From: Pontibacillus yanchengensis
GTDB taxonomy: Bacteria > Bacillota > Bacilli > Bacillales > BH030062
Assembly (NCBI RefSeq): GCF_009856295.1
Contig: NZ_WMEU01000008.1
Coordinates: 54,371-118,370, forward strand
Direction of reading: 5' to 3'
DNA: 64,000 bases
The number at the start of each line of letters is the position of its first letter. Position 1 is the stretch's first letter. The position numbers and the translations under genes are program-made. The notes under the pieces are model-generated. The model did not search any database, was not told the origin of the DNA, and worked only from the letters and a program-made list of their open reading frames with translations. This document shows positions 61,958-64,000 of this stretch, piece by piece.

Positions 61958-62049
61958 AGTGTTTTAAACAAAAGTGCATACTTTCCCCATACCCAAACAC
62001 TCAAATAGTGTTAAGAAATGATTGAATGTATAACTTTTGTTTTAACACT
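61958..62049. promoter_or_regulatory. Concentric palindrome upstream of the recombinase operon
   Basis: Outer arms AGTGTTTTAAACAAAAGT (61958) and ACTTTTGTTTTAACACT (ending 62049) are inverted repeats; an inner AACACTcaaatAGTGTT (61996-62012) is centred on the same point, about 62004. AGTGTT/AACACT therefore occurs in at least three places. This could be an operator for a repressor or a recombination site. It lies 20 bp upstream of the 141-residue gene. Confidence 0.55.
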
Positions 62050-62217
62050 CCACCAGAAGGAGTTATATATCGCTAATATAATAAAAACTGGTATAATATA
62101 TGAAAATTAAAAAAGTAATCGTATAAGAATCATGTATAAAATGTATAAAATCTATAAAAATATAAATATAATGTAATTAATATTATACACATCATAGAAT
62201 TATTTGTAAAGATCTAG
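62050..62217. other. Very AT-rich spacer
   Basis: Runs of TATAAAATNTATAAAA-type sequence with several -10-like hexamers; no coding frame. Confidence 0.5.
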
Positions 62218-62406
62218 TTATTCTTCTGACAAGTCCTTCACATCATTTAATATTTTTCCAAAATCATATGGTTGAGAATATAAAGTCTTTTCACACTTTA
62301 AACATTTGACGTCACATAAACGATCATAATTAATTTTATTTATAGTTGCTTTTGGGTATTTTTCTACCCTGATTACTTCTAAAATTCCACCACATTCACA
62401 AATCAC
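62218..62406 (-). CDS. Small zinc-ribbon-like protein
   Basis: A 62-residue protein (MICECGGILEVIRVEKYPKA ...) with an N-terminal CECGG and a C-terminal CLKCEKTLYSQPYDFG, preceded by a further Cys in CDVKCLKC, giving four cysteines in two pairs suitable for zinc. The GTG start is chosen from AGGTGTGATTTTA spacing; another GTG three codons earlier is inside the site. It lies in the element between the AT-rich spacer and the Rad52-like gene. Function unknown; an element-encoded regulator is possible. Confidence 0.6.
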   Translation of the reverse strand: MICECGGILEVIRVEKYPKATINKINYDRLCDVKCLKCEKTLYSQPYDFGKILNDVKDLSEE

Positions 62407-62522
62407 TAAAATCACACCTATCTAGATTCAGTTCTTTTGTCTATCTTAACATATTGCACACAAAATCCAGTAAGGGTGAAATTTTATTATATAAATTTCA
62501 TTAAGAAAAAAAGAAGAGTACA

Positions 62523-63071
62523 TTACTGCACTCTTTGTATATTTCTGTTACGGTATTTTTTTTGGCAATTACGACATAGTTTCTGTCCGTTATAAATTTG
62601 TGGATATTTACTTGTGAAATTAATCTCGGCCTGAGTAATTCCTAAGTTGCAATGGTCACAATTGAAATCCTGTGGAGTATTATTACTTTGTTGATTATAA
62701 TATTGATTGTTTTTTCCTTGCTTCAGTTTTGCTTTAAAGATGCATGGAACATTGTATAAACTAGCGCTTTTCACTAAACTTAGCATTTGTGCGGTCTTAT
62801 AAGAGTCTCCTGCAGTCTTGTTTTCATCAATAACAGCAGATCCAAACGCTTCCTTCACTGTATTTCCAATTTGCAAACTTCCCAACACAACCACTTCATT
62901 TCCGATTTGCTTTGAATCCTTAATTATAAAGTTCCAGTTGGCTGGGCCAATTTCATTCAAGCGATCAACTACATATTCAGAGGGAATGTATTGAAACTGC
63001 ATATTCTTTCTACCTTCTCTTACCTTGATTTCTGAATCTAGAAACGGTCTGGTAAGTCTGTTCATGTCCAT
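62523..63071 (-). CDS. Rad52-like single-strand annealing protein with C-terminal zinc finger
   Basis: A 182-residue protein. Residues about 1-115 fit the Rad52/22 family used by phages and mobile elements: LTRPFLDSEIKVREGRKNM, FQYIPSEYVVDRLNEIGPAN, VVVLGSLQIGNTVKEAFGSA and the helix GDSYKTAQMLSLVKSASLY. A polyglutamine/asparagine linker is followed by a CDHC ... LCRNC finger (about 138-173). It would promote annealing of single strands. The start has AGGAGGATAAAAA. It is next to the membrane gene upstream, in the same element as the recombinase. Confidence 0.75.
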   Translation of the reverse strand: MDMNRLTRPFLDSEIKVREGRKNMQFQYIPSEYVVDRLNEIGPANWNFIIKDSKQIGNEVVVLGSLQIGNTVKEAFGSAVIDENKTAGDSYKTAQMLSLVKSASLYNVPCIFKAKLKQGKNNQYYNQQSNNTPQDFNCDHCNLGITQAEINFTSKYPQIYNGQKLCRNCQKKYRNRNIQRVQ

Positions 63072-63082
63072 TTTTTATCCTC

Positions 63083-63367
63083 CTAAAAGAAGTGGTTCCA
63101 ATGCAAAAAGGTAAAATTGTTGAAAAGAGTAAGGCCAACCGGCACTGCAATAAATTGACTAAACAATAATGGCCAAATATAAATCGTTTCAATTAAATCA
63201 AAATTTTCATGAAAATCAAATAACCATGCTATAATACAAACTACTATAAACCAAATTACTGCTAATGCAATAAAAGTTAATAGTGTAACAAAGATTGCAT
63301 TAGTAAATACATGATAATTGTACAAAAGCCCACCTGTCATCCATTTTGAAATGTCTAACTCTAGCAA
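63083..63367 (-). CDS. Small membrane protein of the element
   Basis: A 94-residue protein with two or three membrane segments (about 20-50: AIFVTLLTFIALAVIWFIVVC; about 65-85 IETIYIWPLLFSQFIAVPVGL). The start I choose is a TTG (LLELDISKW) six nucleotides after GGAGGAG. A longer frame from an ATG at 63382 has that ribosome site inside its coding sequence and none upstream. It lies 11 bp before the Rad52-like gene. Unknown family. Confidence 0.6.
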   Translation of the reverse strand: MLELDISKWMTGGLLYNYHVFTNAIFVTLLTFIALAVIWFIVVCIIAWLFDFHENFDLIETIYIWPLLFSQFIAVPVGLTLFNNFTFLHWNHFF

Positions 63368-63382
63368 GTATATCTCCTCCAT

Positions 63383-64000
63383 TTTCTTCAGTAATTATTA
63401 TTTCTAATTATTTACTTAAACTTCAGGAGGAGAAAACCTTGAAATATATATCAAAAATACCATGAAATATCGATTATATATTTCCTAAAAAATTCGACCT
63501 TTTCTTTTGGGTTGTCTTTGGTGAATCCCTCAATAATCCTTATTTTTTGGTAGTTTGGGCTTATTAAAATTGATATCGATTAAGTGCTGGTTTTATTCTC
63601 TTTTATTCGCTTGTCTTCTTTTTTTTCAGTATATCTAATTTATTCAATTCTTTAGTAGAGATTTTTTTCATGCATTTTTTTCACACTAATTTTTATTACC
63701 AAAAAACTCGATAATTCCCCTCTAATAAGTTCTTTCTAAACCAGCACCTTAACATGCTTCTTAGGGTAAGTTTAGCAATTGTTAGGAATCTAATCTTTCG
63801 TATAAACCTCCCATCTAATTGTTAATTGTTTAACCACAAAAAAATTGCAATTTTATGTACTAATATTAATATTTGTATTTGGCAAGTAAAAAATGTAGGG
63901 AATGGCATTCAAAAATGTATGCCACTTGCCGCCTCTAAATTATCGGTGAGTTAATGATTCTTTGTACCTGAAACTATCGCCTGTAAACAATAATAAATGG
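63383..64000. other. Gene-poor AT-rich end of the window
   Basis: No supported gene in 618 bp. A TGGCAT/ATGCCA stem lies at 63903-63924. A 22-codon frame near 63603-63671 has no ribosome site. The promoter of the Rad52-like operon should be in the proximal 100 bp. Direct repeats that could mark the integration site were not found. Confidence 0.5.

Noticed and set aside
63603..63671. 22-codon frame MKKISTKELNKLDILKKKK-like near the window end
   Set aside because: No ribosome site, tiny, lysine-rich by AT bias; possible remnant only.
59714..64000. CRISPR arrays or tRNA genes near the mobile element
   Set aside because: No regular direct repeats with spacers and no tRNA cloverleaf were seen here or elsewhere in the window.

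Overview
The window is chromosomal DNA of a low-GC, endospore-forming member of the Bacillaceae. The gene order follows the Bacillus subtilis yunD-yunE / yurU-yurZ / yusA-yusN block (nucleotidase, TauE-type exporter, sufCDSUB, yurZ, metNPQ, yusD/E/F, gcvH, yusI, fadNAE, fadM, CotF-like spore coat proteins). Shine-Dalgarno sequences are strong and AT-rich. I infer a relative of halophilic genera such as Halobacillus or Pontibacillus, but nothing in the window proves the genus.

Layout. 1-1.6 kb: yunD (cut by the window edge) and yunE. 1.66-2.17 kb: a roughly 500-bp structured repeat, with a second copy at 32.6-33.1 kb. 2.2-7.4 kb: SUF iron-sulfur assembly operon. 8-12.7 kb: yurZ, the SAM-riboswitch-controlled methionine ABC transporter and small redox genes. 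13.3-22.5 kb: yusE/F, gcvH, yusI, the FadR-type beta-oxidation operon fadNAE, an alkyltransferase-like gene and proline dehydrogenase. 22.7-23.3 kb: two CotF-like coat genes. 23.7-27.2 kb: copper homeostasis (copZ, copA, csoR) and a DUF302 gene. 27.4-28.7 kb: two paralogous membrane proteins. 28.7-32.6 kb: zinc ABC transporter with zur, then a crcB pair. 33.2-35.3 kb: a compact four-gene operon that pairs a cobalamin-binding protein carrying the CarH-type W-x9-EH signature with an RsbR-like STAS protein. I consider this the most interesting system in the window.

35.6-42.4 kb: a bacterial aeRF1-like protein, a Pmp3-like peptide, an amino-acid ABC pair without its ATPase, a decayed SDR gene, a betaine-type binding protein, and a ypgR-brxA pair. 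42.4-43.3 kb is about 1 kb without genes. 43.4-48.2 kb: a carboxylate symporter operon (small membrane protein, DUF4212, SSS symporter, cNMP/CBS/DUF294 protein, DEDD exonuclease) with a consensus cre site. 48.5-51.6 kb: ilvD and an MtnE-like aminotransferase. 51.8-55 kb: two pseudogenes flanking an ECF sigma/anti-sigma pair with its own ECF promoter. 55.2-59.3 kb: KtrB/TrkH, small peptides and an aldo/keto reductase. 59.7-64 kb: part of a mobile element with a large serine recombinase, a resolvase-fold partner lacking the nucleophile, and a Rad52-like annealing protein; its far end lies outside the window.

Two families of intergenic structured repeats (about 500 bp and 100-240 bp, sharing a core hairpin plan) occupy several intergenic gaps. 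Several small genes (58, 49, about 62 and possibly 37 and 29 codons) were found by reading the gaps directly.
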